Of a stretch of DNA of 64,000 nt, positions 19,701 to 28,071 are shown in pieces; position 1 is the stretch's first letter, and the number at the start of each line of letters is the position of its first letter. The translations under genes were made by a program, and so were the position numbers. The DNA is taken from the NCBI GenBank assembly GCA_958349535.1, contig CATWDJ010000005.1, positions 1-64,000 on the forward strand, read 5' to 3'. The notes under the pieces are model-generated. The model was given only the letters and a program-made list of their open reading frames with translations, was not told the origin of the DNA and made no database searches. The DNA comes from Maccoyibacter sp900556645. GTDB taxonomy: Bacteria > Bacillota > Clostridia > Lachnospirales > Lachnospiraceae.

Positions 19701-21086
19701 CTAAAGTATCTCTAATATATCTTTATACCTTTCTATCAAATAACTATTTCTTCTTAACATCTGAAATATTTCTCTCTTCGTCCACCAATCAACTTCGTAT
19801 TTTTCACCTATTTTCCTTAATACATCAATCAACGGTGCCGTAACTCGGGAAGACACCGCTAACAAAAATCCTCTTGCATCATTGTTATCCAACATATCAC
19901 GTATATCCGTTACATCTTTTTTATTAACAGATTTTTTATAAGCTTTACACTGTCCTATAACTAAATACTCCATTCTTTGTTCATCTTTATACATTGTTTT
20001 ATATATTAAAATATCTCTTCCGCCATCCGAATTATTAGATTTTCCCATAAGTCTTGTTTTTACAACCCGCGGTTCTGTCTCTACCAAATCTGCAATCAGC
20101 TCCTCAAACCTTGAAGGATCAATTGGATATTTCCATTTAAATTCCCTATCCATAAACAAAAACTCATTTTCGTTTTTTTGGCGTGCTATCATTTTTTCTT
20201 TTTCATTTTCAACCCAATAATGATAATATTCTCCCGCCATAATCCAAACTGTATTCATAGTCAACAAATACAGCATATTTTCCTGGCACACCAAGGTATA
20301 CCCTTCTCCATTCAAATTTGGCACAATTTGCTTAACCTTATTCCAATCTGATTGTGAAATAAAATTATAGGTCTTTCCACCTATATCTTGTTGTACTATA
20401 ATTTTTCCATCTACTCCATCTATTATTTCATATTCGTGATTAGCGAAGATCCAATTAGGATTATATTGATGTTCGCTAATATCAAACACAGCTATTCCAT
20501 TATTCAAATTTGCTTTGTACCGATAATCCTCCCTTTCGCATTCTTCATCAACCTCGACTTTATCAAGCAAAAACATCAATCCATTATCTTCAAGTATTTT
20601 TTGATTCATCCCATATGTCCCAAATACCCTATAATGTAGGTGCATTGCCATAATATAAATTTCAAACAATAATCCAATCTTTTCTTTTAACTCAGAACCT
20701 AATACATTTTTCTGACCTTCGCAAAAAGCAATATATGCACCTGCAAATTCATTATCACATACAGGATGTTCTTCGTATTCTACCAACACAAGTTTATTAA
20801 AAAAAGTTTTTAATATAATCCCCATCGAACTCGCAAATAAAATATACAAATCCGTCTTATCCCCTGATACATACATTCTACTGACACTATAAAATGTATC
20901 TATATTGATTTCATTTCCATATACATCATAAACTATATGAAAGACATAAGGACAATAATTTGCCATATCATTTTTTATATAAACAACAATATGCCCTTCA
21001 TCACCTTTTACTTCAGACATAAGTTCCATTCTAGAAACAGCATCATCAATAACGTCTATTATTTCCTTTTTCCAATCCATTTTCAA
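19701..21086 (-). CDS. Mrr-type restriction endonuclease
   Basis: This 461-residue protein ends in a PD-(D/E)xK nuclease of the Mrr_cat type: RFEELIADLV (about 326-335), SDGGRDILIY (353-362) and VIGQCKAYKK (376-385), giving the D...QxK active-site arrangement. The N-terminal ~300 residues match no family I recognise and may sense DNA or ligand. Mrr-like enzymes often cleave modified DNA, but the target here is unknown. It has its own promoter (21130-21158) and lies 225 bases upstream of the xre-dptFGH operon on the same strand. It could be an extra layer of defence against DNA lacking or bearing a modification. Confidence 0.82.
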   Translation of the reverse strand: MKMDWKKEIIDVIDDAVSRMELMSEVKGDEGHIVVYIKNDMANYCPYVFHIVYDVYGNEINIDTFYSVSRMYVSGDKTDLYILFASSMGIILKTFFNKLVLVEYEEHPVCDNEFAGAYIAFCEGQKNVLGSELKEKIGLLFEIYIMAMHLHYRVFGTYGMNQKILEDNGLMFLLDKVEVDEECEREDYRYKANLNNGIAVFDISEHQYNPNWIFANHEYEIIDGVDGKIIVQQDIGGKTYNFISQSDWNKVKQIVPNLNGEGYTLVCQENMLYLLTMNTVWIMAGEYYHYWVENEKEKMIARQKNENEFLFMDREFKWKYPIDPSRFEELIADLVETEPRVVKTRLMGKSNNSDGGRDILIYKTMYKDEQRMEYLVIGQCKAYKKSVNKKDVTDIRDMLDNNDARGFLLAVSSRVTAPLIDVLRKIGEKYEVDWWTKREIFQMLRRNSYLIERYKDILEIL

Positions 21087-21129
21087 TCATTCTCCAATCA
21101 GCAAACTTTTGTATTCATTGTTAATCTCA

Positions 21130-21158
21130 AGTATACTGTCACTATTTCACTTATTCAA
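21130..21158 (-). promoter_or_regulatory. Promoter of the Mrr-like gene
   Basis: On the minus strand TTGAAT (21153-21158), a 17-base spacer and TATACT (21130-21135) precede the Mrr-like start by about 45 bases. The start has no strong Shine-Dalgarno (GGAGAATG overlaps it loosely). This gap also marks the change from the AT-rich defence genes to the mobilization module. Confidence 0.6.
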
Positions 21159-21232
21159 CCGTTTTTCGGGCATTATTTTTTCTACAAAATCATATAAGAA
21201 CTAGACTTTACTATTTAGAAATAAGGGCGCAT

Positions 21233-23215
21233 TTATCGTGCCCTGCCTCTGCCACCTTCTCTGCTTCCAACCTCCTTATCTCCCTGCATTTCCACAGTCT
21301 TATCATAAATAGCCTGATAGTCCTCAAACACCTCATCCATATCTGAAGTATCTATACCACACGCCTTACATACTGCGTTGTAAAGTTGCATATTGTAAGA
21401 ATTATCATCCAGCTGAAATTGCAATAGCTCTGCCTTATCCCTTGGAGTCCAACAGATAAAAGGTAATCCATTTTTTTCAACTGCTTCCAGAACTTCATCC
21501 ACCTTGGTTCTAACAACCAGTTCACGCATCCCTTTATAGAGAATCTCCGTCTCCTCCATAAGCTCATCCACAGTTGCAACATGCCCCATCTCCATAAATT
21601 TAAGCTTCACAACTCCTTCTACTGCATCATATCTCCTTAATCCTGTAAAACCACAGTTCTGCGCTTTTTCCAAAGGCGTCATACACTTATACTCCTCATA
21701 AGAGATTCCATCTGACAAAGAACTTTCCTTTACGGATACAGCCTTAGGCGTAGCATATTCTATATCAGCAACAACATCATCTACAACTGAAATAGCTTCT
21801 TCCGAAACCACATCCAAAATCTCATATGATGAATCTGGTTCATTTACCGTTGCATCCTCCGCAGGTTCTATCCTCACAATCTCCGGTACAGGCTTACAAT
21901 CATCATAATGCTCCACCTTCTTCTCCGCATACGGATACTCCGGCACCTCTATGGAATGTCTTATCTCATCCTCAATATCCGTATAATCAAACCTTGAAAA
22001 TGTCTTATATTCTGCCTTACAAGCCTCTACCAGCTTAAGATTTTTATTCAGTTCCTTCTTCTCTGCCTTCAGAGCATCCAACTCCGTCTGCACATCCATA
22101 TGCCACAGCTGATATTCGCGAACATCCTCCACCGTCTTGCATGCACGCTTACGCACACTATTTTCCTGATACAAAGTCTTCTGTCGCTTGGAGATTTCCT
22201 CCACCTCATTTTCCCGTATTATCTGATAGCCAATAAGCCCTTCCACGGACTTAATATCATTCTTTACAAGGAATAGATACTGCTCCTGCAAGCGGTTCAT
22301 ACGCTCCAGCTCCTTGGCAAGATATGCTGCATGCTTATCGAAGCGACGCTGCTCCACCATTCTCGCCTGATAGATTCTGCGATAGAATTTCATCTGAAAT
22401 GCTGTTGTTCCCTTACAATAGATTGCCCCAGTGGTTTTGACTACAAATCGTGGACTACCATATGGTATATCCAGATAAAGACGAAACTTATCTTCTGCAA
22501 ATCGTTCATCCAACTTATCCAGCTGATGATACCATCTGCCACCTGGAACCTTTATGGAAAGATATTTTCCATATTCAAACTGATACCCTATCCTCTTCAT
22601 CAAAAATACAAAATGGTCAAAGCTGGTCGCCTGACTCTGACAGAACTCTGCATCCGCCAGAATCATTTCACGGAATGTCTGCTCAAGCTCCCACTCCTTA
22701 CGAGATAAATTCTTGGGCTCCTTGGCATACTCCGCCGGCATAATATTAAGACCATACTCCGCACAAAGCTTATTGGTAAGAGGCTGCATCCTCCGCTTCC
22801 ACTCTCCCTTACGATAATCATACTTTGCACCGGTTTCAAAGCTCACGCTATTAAAAACAATGTGTCCATGCATATGCTCCTTGTCATTATGCACCGCATA
22901 TACAGCCTCGTATTTATCTCCCAAATATTCCTGAGCAAATCGCCCTACAATATCAAACGCCTGCTCCTCTGTTGCCTCGCCCGGCACAAAGGAAATCATA
23001 ATATGAAAGCCCTGTCTTTTATCCGTCTTACCATAGGTAACCTTTGTATCCATCATCTGCTCAAAGGCAATCTCCGGCAGGCAGTTAATACTGCCCACCA
23101 GAACACGTTCCTCCGTTTTCTCAGGATTCTGAATATACTCCAAGGCATTCTTAAGATGCCCCGCAGGATTTCCGGTCTGTGCCTCGTTTAAGTACAATAT
23201 CTTAGTGATTGCCAT
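21233..23215 (-). CDS. MOBP-type relaxase
   Basis: This 660-residue protein is a relaxase/mobilization nuclease (PF03432 type). The N-terminal domain (about 1-190) has the metal-binding histidine cluster VHNDKEHMHGHIVFN at residues 108-122 (His109, 114, 116 and 118) and N-terminal tyrosines Y8 and Y26 as candidates for the DNA-joining residue. The rest contains a long charged, helical section (about 280-400) and an acidic tail region. Relaxases nick oriT and lead the strand into a recipient through a conjugation pore. Its start overlaps the end of mobC by 28 bases. No type IV secretion genes are visible, so the element is likely mobilized in trans unless they lie left of the window. Confidence 0.92.
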   Translation of the reverse strand: MAITKILYLNEAQTGNPAGHLKNALEYIQNPEKTEERVLVGSINCLPEIAFEQMMDTKVTYGKTDKRQGFHIMISFVPGEATEEQAFDIVGRFAQEYLGDKYEAVYAVHNDKEHMHGHIVFNSVSFETGAKYDYRKGEWKRRMQPLTNKLCAEYGLNIMPAEYAKEPKNLSRKEWELEQTFREMILADAEFCQSQATSFDHFVFLMKRIGYQFEYGKYLSIKVPGGRWYHQLDKLDERFAEDKFRLYLDIPYGSPRFVVKTTGAIYCKGTTAFQMKFYRRIYQARMVEQRRFDKHAAYLAKELERMNRLQEQYLFLVKNDIKSVEGLIGYQIIRENEVEEISKRQKTLYQENSVRKRACKTVEDVREYQLWHMDVQTELDALKAEKKELNKNLKLVEACKAEYKTFSRFDYTDIEDEIRHSIEVPEYPYAEKKVEHYDDCKPVPEIVRIEPAEDATVNEPDSSYEILDVVSEEAISVVDDVVADIEYATPKAVSVKESSLSDGISYEEYKCMTPLEKAQNCGFTGLRRYDAVEGVVKLKFMEMGHVATVDELMEETEILYKGMRELVVRTKVDEVLEAVEKNGLPFICWTPRDKAELLQFQLDDNSYNMQLYNAVCKACGIDTSDMDEVFEDYQAIYDKTVEMQGDKEVGSREGGRGRAR

Positions 23216-23556
23216 ACACTCAGCACCTCCTGCATCAGTCTCTTAATCTCCTCCAAATCACGCTTAAGCCCGGTAATGTCACTGCTATAAGCAAAGCCCT
23301 GGGTATTTACCACCTTAGCAATCTGATTCACATTGGTTGCAATTCCTGTTATCTGTCTGATAAAGGAGCTTCTATCCGAAGCAAATGTGGTATCCACACC
23401 CTTGCTGTTCTTCACAAGCTCACGCAGGTATTCACTTCGATTCTTCCCCGCCTTCATAGCATCAGACTCCAGCTTTAATAATTCCGCCTCAGAAAGCTTA
23501 AAGGAAACCTTGTAAACCTTCTTATCAGACCTGTATTTTCTGTTTCCATCTGCCAT
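23188..23556 (-). CDS. mobC: Relaxosome accessory protein MobC
   Basis: This 122-residue protein has an N-terminal ribbon-helix-helix part (VSFKLSEAELLKLESDAMKAG) followed by the bMobC-type segment ITGIATNVNQIAKVVNTQG, typical of PF05713. MobC proteins bind oriT and help the relaxase melt and nick it. The ATG at 23556 is 8 bases after GGAGG, better spaced than the earlier ATG at 23562. It overlaps the relaxase start. The repeat-rich region immediately upstream (23572-23950) is the probable oriT. Confidence 0.9.
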   Translation of the reverse strand: MADGNRKYRSDKKVYKVSFKLSEAELLKLESDAMKAGKNRSEYLRELVKNSKGVDTTFASDRSSFIRQITGIATNVNQIAKVVNTQGFAYSSDITGLKRDLEEIKRLMQEVLSVWQSLRYCT

Positions 23557-23571
23557 ACACATAACCTCCAA

Positions 23572-23950
23572 ATCTATAGCTTCTTGTCGTCATAATCACA
23601 CTTCCCATTCCCATGGTTGTGCCTCCTTCCATTCGATTGTTCACTTGTTTTGCATTCGATTGTTCACTTGTTTTGCATTCGATTGTTCACTTGTTTTGCA
23701 AGATACGGGAAAGGTCAGACCTTTCCCCGAAAAAAATATTCGCCTACTCGGCGAACATCCTTTTTTTCGTCTTGGCAGGAGCACCTGCACCCTATATTTG
23801 ACAACTCACGCTGTCCATAGCTGTCGTCAAACATGCGCCACTTGGCGTCAATCTGCCTCCAGATATAGTTATACTTATATAGAATTGGCGTCACTCTGAC
23901 ACCAATTCAGATACTCCTGCCACCATTCTGACGCCAGTAAAAATTGCATC
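23572..23950. other. Putative oriT / repeat-rich non-coding region
   Basis: This gap between mobC and the ParR-like gene has no convincing gene but much structure. It has three perfect 23-bp tandem repeats (23631-23699), a perfect 10-bp-arm hairpin GGGAAAGGTC-A-GACCTTTCCC (23707-23727), a second hairpin TTCGCC-N5-GGCGAA (23739-23755) followed by a T-run, and an 11-bp-arm imperfect inverted repeat GAATTGGCGTC-ACTCT-GACACCAATTC (23882-23908), with further TGGCGTCA/TGACGCCA copies nearby. Position next to mobC and the relaxase gene makes it the best oriT candidate. The nick site cannot be placed. Confidence 0.6.
23631..23699. repeat. Three perfect 23-bp tandem repeats
   Basis: The unit begins ATTCGATTGTTCAC and ends TTGTTTTGC. 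It is repeated head-to-tail at 23631-23653, 23654-23676 and 23677-23699 without any mismatch. A binding array for MobC, a partition protein or a replication initiator is possible. Confidence 0.9.
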
Positions 23951-24448
23951 TTAATTATCATTCAAGCCCTTCAAAAAGCTGATTGCAGAGCCTGAAAGTG
24001 CCTTTTCCTCATGAACCACTGCAATCGGCTCCTTTTCTGGTTTTTCAACTGATGCTGGTTCATTCTCCGTAGAAACCACTGCTTTAACCAAAGCATTATC
24101 AGCTACAGCTCCTGTGCCTACAACACTGGCATTTATAGATTTCATACTATCCGCAATTCTTTCCTCAAAATCACCCAGCATCCGCTGTAGTTCCGGCTTT
24201 AACACATCCACAAGCAGCTCTGCAAGCACCTGCACATCGGCGCCCGAGGCTGTCACCTGCCCCGGTTCAGCTTTATCCTCATAGACCTCACTATAAACCA
24301 ATTCAATCCCATGCTTTATTAGCTCCGTCTGATTTAGAAAATGCTTCTCAGCAAGCAACCGGTCCAGCTTTTCAATTACTACTGCATCCGTCTGTCGGTC
24401 CACATAGAGACGGCAGTTCAGCCGTCTCTCTCTACCTAAGCCCATCAT
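23951..24448 (-). CDS. ParR-like DNA-binding partner of ParM
   Basis: This protein of about 165 residues has an N-terminal basic ribbon-helix-helix-like stretch (RRLNCRLYVDRQTDAVVIEKLDR) and an acidic, low-complexity C-terminal half. It directly follows the actin-like parM gene on the same strand, the normal place for the ParR/StbB adaptor that joins ParM filaments to a centromere-like repeat array. The nearby 23-bp tandem repeats could be that array. Several starts are possible; ATG at 24448 lies just after AAGGTGG. The name is inferred from context, since the sequence alone is not diagnostic. Confidence 0.6.
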   Translation of the reverse strand: MMGLGRERRLNCRLYVDRQTDAVVIEKLDRLLAEKHFLNQTELIKHGIELVYSEVYEDKAEPGQVTASGADVQVLAELLVDVLKPELQRMLGDFEERIADSMKSINASVVGTGAVADNALVKAVVSTENEPASVEKPEKEPIAVVHEEKALSGSAISFLKGLNDN

Positions 24449-24463
24449 GTGCACCACCTTACC

Positions 24464-25366
24464 TTACGCAATTTGTTTTGCCAGATACTCATAACCCTTA
24501 GCGTTGGCTCTGACATCTACCACATAATCAATGTTATTGCTTCGGCGACCGTAGGCAGCCATTACCTTGGCACCACCACCCACATAAATGATGTTAGCAA
24601 ATTCCGTATCATGACCATTCTCCTTCAGAATTCCCTCCACTTTTTTGGCAAAGGCTTCCAGCTCACTCTCCATCAGTCTCGTGTACTTCTCCGCACAGCT
24701 GCAATTCCCATTGCTGATAAAATCGGTGATAACCTCCTCCGAAATTTCCTTACCGAACAGCTCACTGCTCTTGCTTCTAATTCCCTGAATTACTGAAATC
24801 ATAGATTCAGTGAAGGTCTCACATTTACTTTCCACCGGAACACCATCCCTCACGTGCATAATATCAATAGTCCATGAGCCTACATCGACAATCAAACACT
24901 CGCCTTTCATATCTCCCAACTTGTCAGCCACCGCCGCATAGCACTGTGGAAACACCAGTACATTTTCGATTATGAAATTATACTGTGTATCCTCATAGTT
25001 AAACTTTACAGTCTGCTCTCGCTTCAGATACCTTACAAATACCTTTCGCGTGGTAGCAAAATGCTTCAGCGGAAGTCCTACTCCAAGCACCACTCTGGCA
25101 CCATTTGGTATAGCACCGCATTGGCACTCCTTAGCAAGCGCTACCAGCGTCAACAGATAATAGTCATCATCCGCCAGCTTGCTGTCCTTGACGTTGTTAC
25201 GCTTCTCTCCAATCTTATAAAATACACCCTCGTGTATCAGCGTGTTGCCTGAAAAGGTCGGCTTGGTAGCCAACCTTTCCACACCATTTTCAAACACATG
25301 GTTTGCTGATTTCATCAGGTGATTGCCGTGGTCAATCCCCACGTAATAAATCCTCTTATTCTCCAT
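24464..25366 (-). CDS. ParM/StbA-like actin family protein
   Basis: This 300-residue protein has an actin/Hsp70-fold ATPase layout: phosphate-1 loop YVGIDHGNHLMKS (8-20), phosphate-2 segment LIVDVGSWTIDI (about 155-167) and an adenosine-site YVGGGAKVMAAYG near 270. ParM filaments push plasmid copies apart before division. On an integrated element such a gene suggests that the excised circle is maintained, or even replicates, for a time. The start ATG at 25366 follows GGAGG by 8 bases. It is 15 bases downstream of tnpV and 15 bases upstream of the ParR-like gene. Confidence 0.85.
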   Translation of the reverse strand: MENKRIYYVGIDHGNHLMKSANHVFENGVERLATKPTFSGNTLIHEGVFYKIGEKRNNVKDSKLADDDYYLLTLVALAKECQCGAIPNGARVVLGVGLPLKHFATTRKVFVRYLKREQTVKFNYEDTQYNFIIENVLVFPQCYAAVADKLGDMKGECLIVDVGSWTIDIMHVRDGVPVESKCETFTESMISVIQGIRSKSSELFGKEISEEVITDFISNGNCSCAEKYTRLMESELEAFAKKVEGILKENGHDTEFANIIYVGGGAKVMAAYGRRSNNIDYVVDVRANAKGYEYLAKQIA

Positions 25367-25381
25367 AAACAAATCCTCCTC

Positions 25382-25840
25382 TTATTCTGCATTTTGTTCC
25401 CTATATTCCCTGATAAACTCAAGTCGCTGTTCTTTAATAGAATCAATCAGCTCATATAGGTCATTATTGATTATCTCCTCAGCCGTTGCTTCAATTTCCT
25501 GTATCCTATGAAGCTTTTCCATAGTGTCCAAGTCAGCATTGCCTGTATTTCTTGAAGCCTTAAGCTTTTCTACCAGTTCGTCATGAAACTGCCATGCATA
25601 ATCCTCATACTCCTTAGCCTTCTGGTAAAGGTCGCCACACATAAGGTACAGATTATACAGATAACGGTCATGCTCCATCATCATTCCAAGCCAGCGATGC
25701 CCCCACTTCCCCAGCTGCAGAAACTCATTTTCATCAACCTCTGCAAGCATGGGATAATAAAGACCATCCACCTCCTTGTACTCAACTCCTAATTGTTCTG
25801 CAAGAGTTGGCGTTGCAGTCGCCTCAATATTTTCTCTCAT
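25382..25840 (-). CDS. TnpV family protein
   Basis: This 152-residue protein resembles TnpV (PF14198), found on Tn4451-type and other clostridial mobilizable elements: EYKEVDGLYYPMLAE, then GKWGHRWLGMMMEHDRYLYNLYLMCGDL. The function is unknown. The ATG at 25840 follows GGAAAGGAAG and overlaps the stop of the RHH gene (ATGA), indicating coupled translation. A longer in-frame version to 25909 lacks an RBS and overlaps more. It is a marker of mobile DNA rather than a transposase. Confidence 0.8.
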   Translation of the reverse strand: MRENIEATATPTLAEQLGVEYKEVDGLYYPMLAEVDENEFLQLGKWGHRWLGMMMEHDRYLYNLYLMCGDLYQKAKEYEDYAWQFHDELVEKLKASRNTGNADLDTMEKLHRIQEIEATAEEIINNDLYELIDSIKEQRLEFIREYREQNAE

Positions 25841-26193
25841 AGTTTCTTCCTTTCCGCGCCTAGCGCTATAAAACCTAGTCCTCTGCTCTTTCCAGAATCT
25901 CCAGCACATGCTGAAGTGATGTCAAAAGCTCCTCCTTGGGCACCCGCTCCCTCCGCCGTATGCTGTAGCTCCTTCAAAATAGCCTCCAGATACTTCCTCA
26001 TAGCCCTTGCCACATTTATTCCACACACCACACAAATCTCATGCTTTAAGAGACAATCCACGATATAATCCCTTTTGCTTAGGCCGCTTAAAGCAACCTT
26101 AACATTCAACTCCTCCGCTTCCTCCGGTGACAATCGGAAGCCTACATTAACACATCTGTAGCGATTATACTTATCCACTCTTTTTTCACTCAT
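25837..26193 (-). CDS. Ribbon-helix-helix mobilization-type protein
   Basis: This 118-residue protein begins with a basic segment RYRCVNVGFRLSPEEAEEL and SGLSKRDYIVDCLL, resembling RHH/MobC-like DNA-binding proteins often found beside integrases on Lachnospiraceae elements. The C-terminal third is low complexity. It starts after AAAGGAGC and overlaps the tnpV start by 4 bases. It may bind DNA in mobilization or regulate the module; no more specific role can be read. Confidence 0.7.
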   Translation of the reverse strand: MSEKRVDKYNRYRCVNVGFRLSPEEAEELNVKVALSGLSKRDYIVDCLLKHEICVVCGINVARAMRKYLEAILKELQHTAEGAGAQGGAFDITSACAGDSGKSRGLGFIALGAERKKL

Positions 26194-26213
26194 AGCAATT
26201 GCTCCTTTCCATA

Positions 26214-27368
26214 TCAGCCCACCAGATAATCGTCGATATTTACAATCTTACAATCATCAGTAGCGTCTTCATCATCAATATCATCTGCACCATTCAGCCT
26301 GTCATTTTCCACATCCAGCTTGTCCGCCATTTCAATCTGTGTAGAAGGGAACAGATGCGCATATCGATAAGTAATATCAATACTCTCATGTCCCACTCTG
26401 TCAGCAATGGCAAGTGCCGAGAAACCAAGCTCGATGAGGTGTGATACGTGCGAGTGCCTCAGATCATGAATTCGAATCCTCTTCACACCTGCCAGCTTAC
26501 TTCCACGCTCCATTTCATGATGCAAATAACTTTTCGTCACCTGAAAGATTCTGTCTGTTTCCTTATATCCATACAGCATCTCAAAATACACCTTCATTTC
26601 CTCTGCCAGGAACTTCGGTAGCTTGATTGTACGATTACTCTTTTTCGTTTTCGGTGTGGTAATCACATCCTTACCCTCCAAGCGCTGATATGATTTGCAG
26701 ATACGAACCGTGTTCTTATTGAAATCAAAATCCGCCATGGTAAGTGCAAGACATTCGCCAAGTCGCATCCCCGTCCAGTACAGCATCTCAAATGCATAGT
26801 AGGACATTGGCTTATCAATAATGGTTTCTGAAAATCGCTTATATTCCTCCGTCGTCCAAAACAGCATTTCCTTAGATTCTTCTCTACCCATGCAGCCCGC
26901 CTGTCTAGCAGGATTATTACGCAAATTGTAAAACTTGCAGGCATGGTTGAAGATACAGCTAAGCTGATTGTGCATGGTCTTACGATAGGTCATGGAGTAA
27001 CCAACTCCATTTTCATCCTTATAGGCAATCAATTCATTCTGCCACTTAATCACATCCGCTGCGGTAATCTCATTCATCTTAAGCTTCTTAAAATATGGCA
27101 AAATCTTGGTTCTTACAATGTGCTCCTTGGTAAGCCATGTATTACGCTTTAAACGTAACTCCATATCCTCCGAATATATTTTGAAGAAGTCCTCAAAAGT
27201 CATATCCAGATTACTTTCCTGTCTTACCTTATAGCTTCGTTCATATTCGAGAGCCTCACGCTTGGTAGCAAAGCCTCTCTTTTTCACCTGTTTGTTTGCA
27301 CCAGTCCAATCCTTAACATAGAACTTCACAAACCAGGTTCCCGTTTTCTCATCCTTATATGCCGGCAT
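26214..27368 (-). CDS. int: Tyrosine site-specific integrase
   Basis: This 384-residue phage-type integrase has an N-terminal arm-binding AP2-like domain (1-55), a SAM-like core-binding domain (about 58-160) and a catalytic domain with Arg202 (WTGMRLGEC), a Lys in TPKTKKS near 240, His301-x-x-Arg304 (HDLRHSH), His327 (GHESID) and Tyr336 (YRYAHL). All catalytic residues are present, so it should be active. ATG at 27368 follows AAGGAG by 7 bases; the longer open frame upstream is not needed. It lies 70 bases after the excisionase gene. It is the only integrase seen, so it likely inserted the element at guaA. Confidence 0.93.
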   Translation of the reverse strand: MPAYKDEKTGTWFVKFYVKDWTGANKQVKKRGFATKREALEYERSYKVRQESNLDMTFEDFFKIYSEDMELRLKRNTWLTKEHIVRTKILPYFKKLKMNEITAADVIKWQNELIAYKDENGVGYSMTYRKTMHNQLSCIFNHACKFYNLRNNPARQAGCMGREESKEMLFWTTEEYKRFSETIIDKPMSYYAFEMLYWTGMRLGECLALTMADFDFNKNTVRICKSYQRLEGKDVITTPKTKKSNRTIKLPKFLAEEMKVYFEMLYGYKETDRIFQVTKSYLHHEMERGSKLAGVKRIRIHDLRHSHVSHLIELGFSALAIADRVGHESIDITYRYAHLFPSTQIEMADKLDVENDRLNGADDIDDEDATDDCKIVNIDDYLVG

Positions 27369-27438
27369 AATATCACTCCTTCCATATTTGGGAGCAGACC
27401 TCCGGCATCCGCCCCCATTCCTGTATCTTATGCAGCTA

Positions 27439-27621
27439 TTACACTGCGTCCTCTCCGTAGAATCTCTCCATAAAGTACTTACGAAGCACCTTTCCATGGA
27501 TGGTAATACGTCCCTTCTTCTCAAGCTCTGCATTGAGCTGGCGCATCAGCTGATACGCCTTAGAACGTGATACCCCAAGGATTTCACATACCTCGTCTAC
27601 CTGTATAAACATGTTCTCCAT
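27439..27621 (-). CDS. xis: Excisionase-type helix-turn-helix protein
   Basis: This 60-residue protein (IQVDEVCEILGVSRSKAYQLMRQLN) has the MerR-like winged helix of excisionases and sits directly before the integrase gene. Xis proteins bend DNA at the attachment sites and favour excision. The ATG at 27621 follows GGAGG by about 9 bases. Both genes are read away from the repressor gene at 28072. Confidence 0.85.
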   Translation of the reverse strand: MENMFIQVDEVCEILGVSRSKAYQLMRQLNAELEKKGRITIHGKVLRKYFMERFYGEDAV

Positions 27622-27630
27622 CCGCGTCAC

Positions 27631-27894
27631 CTCCTCCCTTTCAAAAAATACTCGAAACGGAAAACTATTGATTCTTAAGGCGATAAGTCAGTTTGGCTTT
27701 CTCACATATCCTATACCGCCGGTGTTACAACCGGCCTTTAGCAAATGCCTGTGGGCTACTCCTGCGCGAGTTCCTTTCCCACCCTTGACGGAAGTGTCTT
27801 CCCTCGCTCCCCCTAAATTATTTAGGGCTCTTGGCAAGGTCTGTTGATATAGGATACAGCTCATTCAATTGTCAATGTGCGTTCATTTTATTTT
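27631..27894. other. xis leader with two inverted repeats
   Basis: This 260-base leader between the divergent control region and xis has no gene. It contains GCCGG-N8-CCGGC (about 27719-27736) and CCCTAAA-TTA-TTTAGGG (about 27810-27826), which could be attenuators, terminators or Xis/Int binding sites. It is transcribed on the minus strand from the promoter near 27958. Confidence 0.4.
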
Positions 27895-27958
27895 TCTATA
27901 CCATTCTGTATAGAATTTCTTCTTGGTTGTTATACTATACTATTTTGTATAGAATGTC
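27895..27958. promoter_or_regulatory. Twin operators over divergent xis promoter
   Basis: Two inverted repeats of the same type, TCTATAC-N6-GTATAGA (27895-27914) and CTATAC-N6-GTATAG (27935-27952), are spaced 39 bp centre to centre. The second lies inside a minus-strand promoter with TTGACA at about 27953-27958 and a 17-base spacer to TAGTAT. The adjacent XRE protein is the likely ligand, repressing xis-int and perhaps itself. Confidence 0.65.
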
Positions 27959-27990
27959 AACAGGTTTTCTAAACTTTTTTATTTAGTATC

Positions 27991-28019
27991 TTCACATGCA
28001 GATTTTTGTGTGCTATACT
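27991..28019 (+). promoter_or_regulatory. Promoter of the XRE repressor gene
   Basis: TTCACA (27991-27996), a 17-base spacer and TATACT (28014-28019) precede the XRE start by 52 bases. CTATAC at the -10 box resembles a half-site of the twin operators. Confidence 0.55.
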
Positions 28020-28071
28020 TCTTTTATACAAAAATGATTAGAAAGTTTTTCTACAGATTGGAGGAACCACA

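Noticed and set aside
21150..21160. TTATTCAA match to the guaA 3' end as an internal attachment site
   Set aside because: Only eight bases match and they are part of the Mrr-like gene's promoter.
22331..22743. Plus-strand open frames of 97-125 codons opposite the relaxase gene
   Set aside because: They lie wholly within the relaxase gene, have no RBS and resemble no family.
23631..23699. Tandem repeats as a CRISPR array
   Set aside because: The 23-bp units abut without spacers and no cas genes are present.
27369..27533. Longer N-terminus for the integrase
   Set aside because: The extra 55 residues are low complexity, overlap the excisionase gene and lack an RBS; the ATG at 27368 has a good AAGGAG.
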